A stretch of DNA of 64,000 nucleotides from Pseudisothecium myosuroides (Eukaryota > Streptophyta > Bryopsida > Hypnales > Lembophyllaceae). Both the position numbers and the translations under genes were made by a program. Below are positions 25,351 to 37,850 of the stretch, piece by piece. The notes under the pieces are model-generated. The model was given only the letters and a program-made list of their open reading frames with translations, searched no databases and was not told the origin of the DNA. Location of the stretch: the NCBI GenBank assembly GCA_951799445.1, contig OX637289.1, positions 2,148,501 to 2,212,500 on the forward strand, written 5' to 3'. Every line of letters begins with the position of its first letter. Position 1 is the stretch's first letter.

Positions 25351-28179
25351 GGTATTAGATGCCCTTCCCAAAAAATCCACACAACCGGGTTCCCTTAGGG
25401 GAATCCACTAACACAAACTTAAATTGGATTTTTAGTAGGGGGTTCGGGCCAGGATCAAAGCTTCGCCGTTCGGGGAGTTAGGCCCCAAATTTTTAGAACG
25501 GTCACCTAAATTAAGTGTTACGGGATGGTCACTCTCTTCTTAGAAACTCGTGACCAATCTTGGAAGCTAAACTCTGGACTTTTCCAAGAAGGTCTTGGAA
25601 ACTAGACTTTGGAATCTAAGGCTACGGAGGTTCAAGGCTCCGCCGTAAAATTGGTTTTAACACCAACTTTAGGACTTGTAATACTTTACGGGTTCAAAGC
25701 TCCGCCGTCTAAGACTATTTTAACACACACTATAGGACTTGACGTGGTCACTAGTTCAAAGCTTCGCCGCCGTGGGGGGGTTTCACACAACAAGGGAAAT
25801 ACTACAAGAAGGTAGACAAGACAAAGTTAAGGAATACACGTGACGAAGCCAAAGCTTCGCCGTCCCAAGGGGGGGGGGTCCACGCAACAAGGGGAATATT
25901 AGAAAAAGGTAGAAAAGACAGACTTGAGAAACACACGTGACAAAGCCAAAGCTTCGCCGTCCCGAGGGGGGATCCACACAACAAGGGGAAGATTAGAAGA
26001 GGATGAGAATACACAAGTGAGGAAAAACAACACGGTTAGGATACGTAAAGACACACAACTTCACAAGCTAAAGGCCCCCCAAAGCGGCATCGCCAAGGTA
26101 CGGTGGAAGGTGACTTTAGGATTAGGGCAAGACACCAAAAGACTCCTAAACTCACAAGTTAGATCACAAAGGAACTACAAGAGAGAAACGAGGACTCGTA
26201 ACTCGTAACAAAGGTACAACAACGTATGAGAAGTACACAAGGCAAGATAGAAGGACCCCCTAAGGACCTTCAAAGCTTAAAATCTAGCAACAATGGAACA
26301 AAAAGTACTTCAAAAACACCGTAGAGGTTTTTGGCTTCAAACGCCAAAATATCCAAAGCAAATTGGACCCACGAACCCAAACAAAAGTGAGGGGGTGTTT
26401 TAGAGAGAGAAATGAGGCCCTTATATAGGTTTTCCAAGGGCTCACCCCTCTCTCTAAAGCTCTAAGGTAACCTTATCAACGAGAATTTTCATCTTCATCC
26501 TCAAAGATTTTCATCCTACATCCTAAATTTCTACTTCTACCATCTATGCTGGACCAACATCCTAACTTTTGGAGATTAGCTCCAATCGCCAAATGGATTG
26601 CGCCGTTGGATCCAGATCGTCGTGTTTAGTCCTGAACCCCTTTTGTCCCCCGTACCGAGGCCAAAAACCCATCGTAGGCTAATTTAGTTTAAAAATCAAA
26701 TCGTGATAAAATCCTAGATCTTGGGGGTCTCCTATTTTGAGAAATGTGAATAGCCTAGGGTCTTCGGTAGGTGCAAGAGAGTCGGGAAGGACTTTTGGTT
26801 GACTTCGTTTTGCCATCGTATGGGCCCGGGATGCCGGTCAACGTGGCGGGGACCCCGCCACGTGGTTAATTCTCGAGGAATCTCGCCGGTTCGGGTACTT
26901 GCCGCTATCGGAATGTTGTGAAACTTCACGGAGCGCATTATTAACATAAAACAAGCTAGTCTAATTTTTAGTGAGATTTTATTATAACCTGGGTAATTTC
27001 CATGAAATTCCCGTTGGAGATTAGGAGGCTTGACCACCCGGAAAAGATTCTTCTGCAAGTCGGAAGATGCCGAGATTTTTCACGTGACCTCTCAGGGAGT
27101 CGCATGGAAGACGTGCGGGTGTGTTTCCGTACCTGACACGATTGGTCAATGGAGATTTAAAACTGGCCATCTCCTCGAATTAGCGACGGTGCGGGAATCT
27201 TCTGCAGGTGGAGAAATCTTGGCGAACCGATTTCGCCGTTGGACTCCTGGCATGGGATTCACCCTAGAACACCATCCTTGAACTGTAGATTCCTCCACGG
27301 GCCCGGTCTTGCGTGAGTGGCTCCTGCATGCTAACAATCGAGATTTTGGGAATTCGTCGATCTAATGGGGAATTCTAAATCTAACTCTAGGATCCAACCT
27401 AGTGGCCTCGCTGTGGATCCCTCGGACCGACCTAGCCATGAATCACCACATTCATGGTGGGATTTAGCCCTTTTGGGGCTGTGTGACTCGAATCCTCCAA
27501 ATCTAACCTTTTCGTTATTTCTATACTATTTTTAGGCAAGGTTTGGGGGATTCTAAGTAAAAAATACAAATCTAGGCCAAATACTATAATGGGTATGATA
27601 CAACCCTATTTCGGTTCTACACTCTTTTTATGGATTTTTCTATATTTTTATCAACTTTAAATTGCAAATTTCCAAAAAAATAATTCTACCAGTCCCAAGT
27701 GACAAATTGGGAGCTCACACCTCCCTCTAAATTTCCAAGGGAACCTTATCAATTTGGATTTTCATCCTAATCCCTGAAAAACTACTATCTACCATTTATG
27801 CTAGACCAACATTCTAACTTTTGGAGATTAATTCGTCAAACGGATTGTGCCGTTGGCTCCAGATCGCTGTGTTTAGTGTTAAATCCCTTTACTCCCCATA
27901 CTGGAATCAAAAATCCATCGTAGGCTAATTTAGTTTAAAAATCAAGTCGTGGTAAATTCCTAAATCTTAGGGGTCTCCTATTTTGAAAAAAATAACTAGC
28001 CTATGGTCTTTGGTAGATGCAAAAGAGTTGGAAAGGATTCTTCGTTGACTTCGTTTTGCCATCGTATGGTCCTGAAATGTCGGTCAACGTCGCGGGGACC
28101 CTTCTAAGTGGTTAATTCTCGAGGATTCTCGCCGGTTCGGGTACGTACTGCTATCGAAATGTCGTGAAACTTCACATAG

Positions 28180-31100
28180 TGTGAACCCTCAATTCGTCAC
28201 GTGGGACTAATAATTTTGTTTTGTTTTATTTTCACGAGTTTAAGTATAGTTTTATATACAAAAAGCCCCCGAAAGAGTGTAACACCAAAATAGGTATGTC
28301 ACATACTAATATAGCATTTGGTCTCTTATAGGTAGTTTCCCCCAAATAAACTCCATTTCCATTTGTACATAGGTTAAAACGTGAAAATGTAGGTAAATAA
28401 TAGAATTAGGGCTAACCTGGCCCAAACAGCCCAAACCTATGATAAATGTGATATCTTTCTACATAACATCGAAGAAATAGCGGAAACCTCAATTGTTGGG
28501 CTACAACAGTTACAAACGCAAGATGGATCCATAAGAGGAATCTACTGGTGGAGTATGATGTTCTAGGGTGGAAATCACATTTGAGACTCAATGGCGAAAT
28601 CGGCTTGCCAAGATCCTCTTGTATGTGAAAAATTCCCTAGTAGCTAGAATTAAAAGGAGAAGACAGAATGTGATTTTCCTCTGACCTTTGTGCAAAGTAG
28701 GAATATGAGCTTGTACATCCTCTGTGAAATTTCATGAGAGGTTCCATAAAAAATTTCAGAATTTTCTGACTTGCCGAAGATGCCCTTCCGGAAGGTCAAC
28801 CGCCAAAACCTACAATGGAAAATTCCTAGAAATTACTCAAGTTGCGGTAAAATCTCATTAAAAATCAGATTAACTTCTTTTATGCTAATAAGATGCCCCA
28901 CCAAATTTCAAGACATTCCGATAGCCAGAAGTGCCCGAACCGGCGTGATTCCCTGATAATTGACAATTTGAAGTTTATGGTGGAGTTGACTTGCATACTG
29001 GGAGCATACAAAATTGGAATGAGGTCAAAGCTAGGTCTTTTTTTACTCCCCCATACCTACTAAAGAATCTAGGCTAGTTATTTTTCTCAGAAAAGTCAAC
29101 CTCCAAGATTTGGATTTTTACCCATTTTTGGTGTTCAGTTAGCAATAGGTTATGTTGAGATTTTTGGAGTTTGGTTCAGGGGTGGAGGATACTTTCGAAG
29201 TAAAAATGGCCTTCTAAAGCCAACGACGCAATCGGTTTTCAATTTGGAGTTAATTTCTAAAAGTTAGAAGTTTGGACCAGCGTAGAAAGTCAAAATTGAT
29301 TATTTAGGATGAAAATCTTAAATGATAAGATTACTACTAGGAAAAAGAGAGGGGGTGAGTGCCCTTGAAAATGTATACAAAGAGGTTCATTTCCCTCTCA
29401 CAAATACCCTTTGTAGCCATATTTTAGCTAATTTTACACATTTGAATCCATTTAGTTGAATTTTGGTCGTTTTAGTCCACGTTGTCAAATTTGTGTGTTT
29501 TTGGAGCATTTTTAGCTCCATTGTTGATGTTTTTGAAGCTCTCTTTGAAGGACATTGAAGTCCCTTCAAAGTTTGCTCTTACTTGCCTTGTTGTGTTTTA
29601 TTATGAATTTCTTTGGTTGTTGTTGTTATTTGACACTAATCCTAGAGAAAGCCCCCCCCTGTATCTTGGCGATGCCGCTTAGGGGGCCCTCTAGTGCTTG
29701 TTGTTTGTTTGCATAATCTTAAATGGGAGTTCCTTAATTGAGAGTTCTTCTAAAGTTGTATGTGTGTTATTTTAGACCTTGTTTATGTGCTAATTTGACT
29801 ATTGATGTGGTGTTCTTGGCCTACTTTTGTTCCTCCGGTTCTATCTTTTCCCCCAAGACGACGAAGCTTTAACTTCCCTAGGAGTGAAATAGTTTTTTTT
29901 TCAAAATTCACGGCGAAGCTTTGGCTTCTAGAGTTTTAGGATTGTTAATATTTATCAAAATTCCAAAGTTACGGCGAAACTTTGGCTTCCTTGAGTGTTG
30001 AATTCCTTAGTTTTGTGTTATAAATCAAAGCGGTGGCGAAGCTTTGAAACCCCCGTGTCAAGTTAACTATAGCATTAAGTTTTGTATCAAATCAAGCTTC
30101 TAGTCATCCTGGTCCTTGAGCTAAGTTGGAGTTCCAATTAAGTTTGGGACAAGAAACTAGCTTAGACCTATCTAATGGTAGGGGCCCCTTTGTTTAGTTC
30201 AATTTAAGTTAATTAAAATTCCAACTCTATCTTAGAAGGGAAAAGCAAGCAATTTAAGGATCCCTTTGTTTTTAGTTTAGACAAGGCAATTAGCCATCCA
30301 AATTACTTTAAAACAAAACAATTAAAATATAGTTGTTGAGAGGTCCGGTCCTATTTTGAATAGAATTTGCTATCAAGTCCCAATCAATTGAGCATCAGAA
30401 ACAGAGTAGATCAAGATCTTTGGATTCAGTTGATTAAAATGAGTGATAATCAAAAATCAAGTCTGCAAGAAATTAGTAGCTAGTCAATTAGAGCCTCAAA
30501 TATCGATTAGAAAAGGCCAGATCAAGTAACTAAGAGGAGCCACGGTGACAGGCCTTTGAGCCATGGGAATGGACTATTAAGCCGGGAACGAGCTGCTGGG
30601 AACGAGATTTGCCTTTGGAAACTGGTTGCTACCTGTGCAGGAGTTTGGCTGACGAGTTAATTGCTGTCTGTGCAGAGACGAGTTTGGCTGCTGCCTGGAT
30701 CTACCTGTTGCCTAGGAGATCTGAACACTACCGTGAAGGCCGAAAGCTCAACCGTACCAGATTGGATCGTAAAACAATACAAAACAAATTCAAATTGCTA
30801 GGAAGCTTATTGGAAGGAAAAGAGAGATTCAACTCCTAATTTATGATGTAAGCTAATTAAATAGTTAGAACAAGTAGGAAGAAATGATAATATTTACTAG
30901 GAGCTTGCTCATCAAATTAGGAACTTCACAATAAAAAGAGTCTAAGTAATGATCAATTGAGTTGCAATTGTAGAAATGGGGAATAGGAAGTGAGAGGAAT
31001 GAGAAGGTGGCTTGGTTGTTGGCAAGTCTAGCAATCACAGAGGATTAGGAAGAAATCCAAACGAATTCTATTAGTCATTAGAATTGTAGATTAGACAATT

Positions 31101-32506
31101 ATTGACTTGGGATAGGGGGACAACAATCTTGGGCAAATTGGATAATTGACTTGAATAAGGATTTACAATTATTGACTTTTAGGCAAGGGAGACAAGATCT
31201 TAGAGGATTTGACTAATTGTCTCTAATAGGGAATAATATCTTCTTTAGGCCAAGTCTATGATTTGACTTCAATAATTGAGGTGAGAAAGAGATAGAGAGA
31301 AAAGAAATCAAGTGAAGAAAGAAAAGGAGGTAGAAATTCTTTTGTTTAAATTGCAAAACCATAGCCGAAGTTACAAGTTAGGTTCAGACCTTTAAGAATA
31401 GTTTTTATTCTAAGTTTAATTTCAGATTCTTGTAGAAAATCTCTAGAAGTTTCCAAAAACATATGACACTTAGACAAAAGAGTTAAAATGAGTAAGATAT
31501 GAAGGGATGAAGTTTAACACCTAAATTGGATGAAAAACATTTAGGAGTACCCAAGAGGAATAAAACTAGGAAATTAGTAAGTAGAAATAATCTAAAACCT
31601 AAAAGTGAAATTAAAAATTAGTTTTGGAATTAGGACTAGTAGTAATTAGCAAATGAAGTTTTAAACACTGATTGCAGTCAAACTTCATCCACTAATAATT
31701 CCTAGTAGGAAGGTCCAATTAACACGTGTCTTAGCATTCTAGAAAGCTAAAATTATTAACTACAAGAAAAAAATTAACAAAAATCTAAAAATAATAAACT
31801 ACTAGGAGTTGCATTGAACCACATAAGTAGGATAAGGTTAAAGCAACTAACCCAAAAGGTAATCAAAGAAGGAAATTAGATTTAGAAAGGGGTAGAAGAA
31901 AATTAGGGGAGTCCAAAAGTAGTTCAATTTTAGAAAACCACTTAGCCATTTAAGAGTAAATGACGGATGAACTTTCGATTAGGATATGGATGAAATAGGT
32001 CAAAAAATCACTCATTCAAGTCCAAACTTAGAACCTAGGTAGAAGTTGGTAGTCTAAAGTCAGAGTCCAAAACTCGAAGTAAATTGGAATAAGGAAGACA
32101 TCTAAAATCATGGATGCAATTTAGATAGACTTATATAAGCTAAATCTTCATCCGTCTATAACTTTTGCTAGGAAGGTTGTATCATTTCGAATTTTATATT
32201 TTTTTAGATGGCGTGAAATCTTCTCTCACCTTATGTTGCTAAATTTAGATTGTCTTAACTTTCACTTAAAAACCACAGCGGTCTAGTTAGTATACCCCAA
32301 CCAGGATAAATATTGCAAATTGAGTTAATTTTCTTGATTTTCTTGGTTTCCTTGAAAACTTATGTATGTTTAGGAGTTAAAAAAGATCCAATACTTGGAA
32401 GGCACAATGGATTAACACTAGGCACCCATAGAACAAATCAAACCTCAAAACATCTAATGCCTGGTTGTGCTCACTTATTTACCAAGGGTGGATAAATAAG
32501 CACTCA
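28180..32506 (+). mobile_element. LTR copy E (4.33 kb), inserted in LTR F
   Basis: Starts TGTGAACCCTCAATTCG and ends 'aagggtggataaataagcactca'. The ending matches the 'aagggtggataatccagcgcccaca' of copy C. It contains 'cttggcgatgccgcttagggg' at about 29666 and boxes at 29858, 29910, 29971 and 30033. The distal 1.5 kb is more diverged and no mini-ORF is visible. Directly after the end lies a sequence resembling the primer-binding site of the element whose LTR ends at 37827, so E may be a 5' LTR of a truncated element and not a solo LTR. The 5-mer before it is CATAG; no matching duplication is found. Confidence 0.6.
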
Positions 32507-32508
32507 TA

Positions 32509-32527
32509 CGGAGCGTATGTGGGAGTA
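32509..32527 (+). other. Primer-binding-site-like sequence after LTR E
   Basis: CGGAGCGTATGTGGGAGTA starts 2 bases after the LTR end. It aligns with the 37831-37850 sequence (TGGTGCGTCTGTTGTGAATA). Both resemble, with C-to-T/G-to-A type changes, the TGGCGCCGTCTGTGGG-type sites I recall for Tat-lineage Ty3/gypsy elements. The tRNA cannot be fixed by eye. Confidence 0.35.
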
Positions 32528-33151
32528 CGAAATGTAAGGATAAGGCAAGTTAGCTAGTAATATAGAGAAAGGACTTAGAAATGGTAAAATTTTTAGCTTT
32601 TTGTAAGGCTTAAATACAAGTTTTACCAAAATTAAGATTCCTTTGTTGTAGGATAATTATAAATAGATAAATAGGTTAAGAAAGAGAATTAGAATTTCCT
32701 GATTAGACCAGAAAATTGGAACCGGATACGGAACCGGGTATCGAATCAAAACTTATTCAATATATCGAGGCCGGGTACGGACATGTACCGGAGGACACCG
32801 GAGAACCTATAGGAAGCCGTTAGGGCAATCCTGAGATCCAAAGGCTCTACCAGAAGTTAAGGATGATCGTTTAACGGTCACAATCTTCCGAGATTGCGGC
32901 GGAAACGGGAAACCGTAAATGGCTGAAGACGGCTGGATGGGGAAAACCTAGGGGTCGTCTCTCTCATTCCCATTTTTCATTTGGGAAGACTGAAGCATCC
33001 CTAGAGCGCTCAAAGTGAGAGTGTTGTGAATCAGGTTGAAAAGAGGAGAGAACTCTGAGTTTCCGGACCCGGTAGAGAGGATTAGGACCGCCGCTCGGTC
33101 GGAAAGATCTGTCTCTTTGAGGGACTGTGTGAGGTTTGTGCTTGAGAGAGA

Positions 33152-33526
33152 GTGGCAGAACTTTGGAGTGCAATGGTAAAAGGTGAAGGTAGTGGAGCTG
33201 CCGCACTGAAGTTCGAGAACATCCTCCCGATTATTCCTAAAAGTGAGGGGCATCGGAAACAATTGGAAGAGGACTTGGGTCACATGGGATGCTCGGGTTT
33301 CCTACGCCGATCATGGAAGTTGAGAAACGAGGATATGATCCGGGAGCTGACAAGGGATCAGTCGAATGAGTGGGATAAGACTTCCCGGGCACTTCCCAGC
33401 AGTTAGACCATCGAAACCTGGAAACGGATTTACGATTTTCCTCGTCCAGGAGAGGGTATGGCTTCCCGAACGTTTAAGTTTGCGGAGGGTATGTTTTCTG
33501 ACCCTCCTCACCACAATAATGGATAA
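33152..33526 (+). pseudogene. Gag-like N-terminal fragment with one stop codon
   Basis: An open frame of 84 codons from the ATG at 33173 region upstream (frame opens 33152) reaches TAG at 33404-33406. It then continues in the same frame for 39 more codons to TAA at 33524. The readable protein includes LKFENILPIIPKSEGH, SWKLRNEDMIRELTRD and, after the stop, IYDFPRPGEGMASRT and FKFAEGMFS. This resembles the N-terminal part of plant Ty3/gypsy gag proteins as I recall them (a W..IY.F..P..G.A.R...F..G.F pattern); that is a memory-based match, not a search. It lies about 650 bases after LTR E and its PBS-like site, the expected place for gag. The fragment ends abruptly and is not functional. Confidence 0.35.
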
Positions 33527-35100
33527 ACTTCATAGAAAATGACATGAAGATCGCCTGAAGATGAATAAACTTCACTCCAAGTAAAACAACACGCTCAAAC
33601 AAAGACTGAGGAAGACCAGCATGAGCAACCTTCTTGCACACAATAACAAGACTCCATTGACAATGATCTCCGACCAAAAATCAATTGCCAAACCCCACAC
33701 ATGAACACCATAAATACTTCAAAATCTCAACCTTCACCAATTAGAAATTAGCACTGAACACAATTAGACTCTGTCCTCAAAATCTTAAACATCAAAATAA
33801 ACTAGTCTCCAGGCCTCTTTAGAACTCAACAACAAAGCGAGAAGGCTGAGAAAATAAAAATGACCAGCACGATATCCCCACCTGTTTGGTTGCAAGAACT
33901 AGCGGAATCAAACACTCTGGCTTTGTTGCCTGCGTTAATTCATCTACTAAAACCTACATTGCAACCACAAAATATCGAGAAGTCACAACAATATGTGGAG
34001 AATCTCAGACAAAAATCAAACACAAAATGGATAAAAGCTAAAGATATAGTCATATACTAAAAAAAGATATATATTTCTGCAACCTCAATAGCATTTTCTT
34101 ACAGTGACATAAATCCCAAATGCTTTCGAAGTAACTGATCTTCAATAAAACAATATGATACGTGCACACTTGACGGAAATGAGAGTTTGTGAGACAAGGA
34201 TCACTTGCTCCCACACACATGGAGCACATCACTTTAGCACTTTGCAAGATCTCTCTCAATAACCCTCTTCAGAGATTTGTACTTTTTTTCATCTGCACTT
34301 GACAACTTAACTTCATTACAGAAAAAATGAGCTAGCAACTAGAAGGACATCCACCTACCTCAGCAAACAGATCTGAAGCCCATAGATCTTGTACAAGTCC
34401 CTTTACATTAAAAGCCAACCTACAGACCCTTGGTGCAAGGCAGTGATCCCATCACGAAATACAAGCACACAGCCTCCCTATTTGGTAACTAGAATATATC
34501 ACAAACTAATAATGTTCTTAAAACACTGTTGGAAGTTTTCAAGCTAGTAGAATCCAGTTGACCAATGGACCTCTTAGAAGTCACAAGGAACCTACTCAGT
34601 ACCACAATAGCAACTGACACAAGAGTAATTCAAGCTGTCTTTTAGAGAATAATGAAATAATGAAAATGATCGCATATAGTTCCAAGGAAAAGCCTAGCAA
34701 CAAATTCTCACAAGATTCACGAAGTGCCCACAAAGTCTCCTGCACCGCCTCACTTAAAATCTGTCCCCGTAAACCAATTATGATGGCAAAAAAAGAGCGA
34801 CGCGAGACTTACCTCTTGCAAAAATAAGTCTATAAACATATGGATGTCTCTTGCCTTCTTATATAGCGAGTTCCAAAATACAGAGCATAACTATCTTAAA
34901 CTTATTAAAATGGAACAGTTTGACAAACAAATACCAAGAAAAATGATGTCTTACCTGCTTCACATGGTCAAGGAACCACAAGCTCCAAATGTAAAACTTC
35001 TAAAAGTCAAGTGACACAAAGTGATATCAAGGGACGTAGCAACACAACGATAAATGATTTGATAAATGAAGTCAGTTAGTTCAAAGATCGTCCAATCTAA

Positions 35101-35340
35101 GCAGTTTATTCAATGTGCCCATACACACAAGGGGGGAAACGGTAGCCTTGCCCCATACCCGGCCATAAACCGAGTTCCCCCGAGTCAAAGTTAACTCACT
35201 GCCAAAGGCGTGGGAAGGCCGTAGCCTTTCGCTGGCTTTGCTCATACGCATGGTAAGCCCAAAGAAATGAAGTGATCACTGGCATGAAGGAGAGCACCTT
35301 CATGCTAGGTCAAGGCAAACCCTCACGCCTTCACTTCTCC
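35101..35340. repeat. GC-rich block of unknown type
   Basis: About 240 bases ('cccatacccggccataaacc' ... 'gccaaaggcgtgggaaggcc' ... 'caccttcatgctaggtcaag') much richer in G and C than its surroundings. It contains small inverted pieces such as GGCATGAAGGAGAGC / caccTTCATGCtagg and no open frame. It looks like a compact structured repeat or RNA-like unit. I do not recognise the family. Confidence 0.3.
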
Positions 35341-35823
35341 ACAAAGAAAAATAACTCCTAGAGTTAAAAAATTCTTTTGTTCCCACTAGTTTCTTTATTC
35401 ACCTAAAATCAAACTTGTCACTGTACTTGCAAGACCTAAGCATCTCAATTACCACTCTCAGGGTCTGAATATCATTAGGTCAATACAATGATCAAGTCCT
35501 TCTCAAGTTCTTTTCAAGTCCTTGAAACGAATCTACACTAGCAACCTAGAAACCAAAACATGCATTATTTCCTAATCACATACAAACTTGTAGCTGAAAA
35601 AAAAAATTGGGGGATTAAAATAGTAAGCTTGGGATTGGTGTACCTCTATTTTCTTCCGTGACCAAAGACAGCCATCCCTAGCCATGTTGTCAACAATGTA
35701 TGCATAACAACTTTCAAAAGGGGCAATCTCACCAACCTATCCAATCATAGATAGAAAAGGCAGACTTGAGCAAAGAATACAAGAAAAAAACTAGCAGACA
35801 GTACTTAGTGCAATTCTTGTCTC

Positions 35824-36111
35824 AAAATCGAGACATCGACGTCTGGCTTGGTTTAAGTGAAATCTGCGTTGAAGGCCGCAGTACTTTCTCGTTTTCCTCA
35901 AGCAAATTTCTTCTTGAAGCTAAAGTCTCCAATGCTGTAAGACTATGGCGAGAAGCGCGGCGTTTGGTCAGATGTAACTTTACATCAACTTCGTCCTTAA
36001 CATGACGTGACAGAAATGTGTCCATCTTTGTATCCACCGGAATTGATAACGACACTCCTTTCAGGGCGGATAGAAGTACAAAGAATAGTATGAGTTGAAA
36101 GAGAGAAGATT
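35824..36111 (-). pseudogene. Secreted-protein-like open frame lacking a start codon
   Basis: On the minus strand an open frame reads IFLKSSLFQLILFFVLLSAL, then KGVSLSIPVDTKMD, then a basic Ser/Leu-rich stretch with KRRASRHSLTALETLASRRN, and stops after SQTSMSRF (TGA). The first 20 residues look like a signal peptide, but the expected ATG is ATA. A CT-rich leader-like sequence precedes it. It may be the first exon of a captured or decayed gene, such as a secreted protease or peptide precursor. I cannot name the family. Confidence 0.25.
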
Positions 36112-37099
36112 TTAAGAATATGGAAGAAGAATGGTAGTATCCGGTTTTCAGTTCTGGAGTTCTTTTGTCTTGGGTTGTGTTCTGGATCCTGTTCCGAAAA
36201 TTTTGAAGAAACTACAACTTGAAATCATGTGGGAACGATACACGAGTCATCTTAGGTGTTTTTACACTAGTTTAACGTCTAAAAGGGGATTTGTGCTTTC
36301 ACATGTTACGACAGCGTATTATTAACATAAGATAAGCTATTCTAATTTTTAGTGAGATTTTATTGTAATTTGGGTAATTTTCACAAAAATTTTGTTAAAG
36401 GTTAGTACGGTTGACTGCTCGGAAAGGGTTCTTCTGCAAGTCGGATGATGTTGGAAATTTTCATGGGACCTCTTAGGGAGTCGCATAAAAGATGTGAAAG
36501 GGCATTTCCGTACCTGACTCGATTGGTCAGTGGAGATTAAAACTGACCATTTCTTTGAATTGTCGATGGTGTAAGAATCTTTTGCAGATGAAAGAATCTT
36601 GGAGAATCGAATTTGCCATTGGACTCTTGGCTTGGGATTTATCTTAGAATACCATCCTTGGGCTGTAGATTTTGCCACGGGCCCTATCTTATGTTAGTAG
36701 CTTCTACATGCTAACAATCGGGATTTTAAGAATTCATCGATTTAATGAAGAATTTTAAATTTAACTCTAGGACCCGACCTAATAGCCTCGCTGTGGATTT
36801 TTTGGACCGACTTAGCCATGAATTGCCACATTCATGGTGGAATTTAGCCATTTTGAGGCTATATGACTCAAATCCTTCAACTCTCGCTATCTTGTGATTT
36901 TTTTTCTATTTTTAGGCAAGATTTGGGGAGATTTTAGAGATAAATATAAATCTAGATTAAATACTATAATGGGTATGACACAACCCTATTCTGGTTCTAC
37001 ACTCTTTTTATGTTTTTTTGTATACTTTTATCAACTTTAAATTACAAATTTCAAAAAAAAGAAATCTATGAGTCTCAAGTGACAAATTGGGAGCTCACA

Positions 37100-37827
37100 T
37101 CGACGCATCGAATTCAATGATAATTTTTGCCTAAGGGGAAAATCATTTTGGACGCATGTTTCTACCAAATTGCAAGTAGAATGTACCAAAATCTTGAGTA
37201 GAGTATACTCAGGTATGGATATAGTTACCAAAAATAATTAATACTATTTCGAATTGGTGTACCATGAATAATTTGTATCACTATGGAGATTTCAAAGAAA
37301 AATTCATTAATACATGATTTATAGGTTTAAGTCAAGTCTATGGATCTATTTTCCTAATTGGACTATTGATGTGGACCTTAAAAGAGCTAACATCACACTT
37401 TATGATTCTAAACATGATTCATTAATTTATCTTGTAATTTTCTTGTTATATCCACCTCAATCGGAGTTGATTTGGATGTTAATAGAAGAGAAAAGCAAAA
37501 ATAAATAAAATAAAAAAGGTAAGTAGTTTAGATCTCAATGTTAAGAGCTCACTTGAAAAAGTGTCTCCAGCCGTGATAATTGGTGACTTTTTTCTTGCCT
37601 TGTCACTAGTTTAGAGGTGAAAGATGCCCAGCAACGGCTCAATGTTCGAACCCTTGTTGCCAACGTTATGGTTTAAGGATCGATAACACTACATGCCACC
37701 GAATTCCGACGGCTTGGGGACATTTGTTAACCTCCGTTGGATGTATAAATACCGTTGGTGTCCTCTTGCCTTGCACACACTGGTTGCATGTACTTCATTA
37801 TAAAGGGTGGATAATCAAACACTTACA
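37100..37827 (+). mobile_element. 3' terminal part of an LTR (probably copy A or B)
   Basis: Immediately after LTR F. It ends 'aagggtggataatcaaacacttaca' at 37827, the same ending style as copies C and E, and is followed by a PBS-like site. So an LTR whose start lies to the left ends here. The body (37100-37650) is diverged and not alignable by eye to the better copies. 'tgtataaata' at about 37742 is a TATA-like string. Confidence 0.45.
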
Positions 37828-37830
37828 ATT

Positions 37831-37850
37831 TGGTGCGTCTGTTGTGAATA
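37831..37850 (+). other. Primer-binding-site-like sequence after the LTR end
   Basis: TGGTGCGTCTGTTGTGAATA, 3 bases after the LTR end at 37827. It is similar to the sequence after LTR E and to the TGGCGCCGTCTGTGGG type recalled for Tat-lineage elements, allowing deamination-type changes and one gap. Confidence 0.4.

Larger units (their letters stand above)
22969..27719 (-). mobile_element. LTR copy G (4.75 kb, minus strand), nearly identical to copy C
   Basis: Starts at 27719 (TGTGAGCTCCCAATTTG on the minus strand) and ends at 22969 (...GTGCCCGCA). Flanking 5-mers are CCTCT (22964-22968) and CCTCC (27720-27724), a one-mismatch target duplication. It matches copy C (40256-45086) closely along its whole length in inverted orientation, by eye well above 90%. 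It includes the TATA box (about 26421-26430), the boxes at about 25457-25960, the minisatellite, the mini-ORF and the C-poor tract. It is nested in LTR F. No internal domain follows, so it behaves as a solo LTR. Confidence 0.75.
33527..36309. other. Unassigned DNA inside the LTR nest
   Basis: Follows the gag-like fragment and ends where LTR F resumes ('agcgtattattaacat', about 36312). It is compositionally unlike the LTRs, moderately AT-rich and full of stops. It contains a GC-rich block (35101-35340) and a short secreted-protein-like frame on the minus strand (35824-36111). It could be the rest of the truncated element, another insertion, or captured host sequence. I see no domain that decides. 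Confidence 0.4.
21775..37099 (-). mobile_element. LTR copy F, minus strand, split into three pieces by nested insertions
   Basis: Reading on the minus strand, the LTR starts at 37099 (TGTGAGCTCCCAATTTG) and runs to about 36310. It resumes at 28179-27720 and again at 22968-21775, where its 3' end is GAAACACTCACA. Two insertions split it: copy E and following DNA (28180 to about 36309), and copy G (22969-27719). The net length is only about 2.5 kb because the mini-ORF and C-poor tract region is missing, joining near 22680. Its 3' part (22440-22640) matches the + strand of LTR D at about 47580-47820 in reverse. Flanks (CCCAT left, TCGAC right) do not match, so target duplications are lost or the copy is recombinant. 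Confidence 0.55.

Noticed and set aside
26732..27058. 108-codon minus frame and its 124-codon + twin at 40867-41241
   Set aside because: They are the same stretch of LTR U3 in copies G and C; the frame is absent or broken in A, B, D and E, so it is non-coding LTR.
35101..35340. tRNA or rRNA gene in the GC-rich block
   Set aside because: No cloverleaf, no T-loop GTTC..A at correct spacing, and no rRNA landmark recognised.
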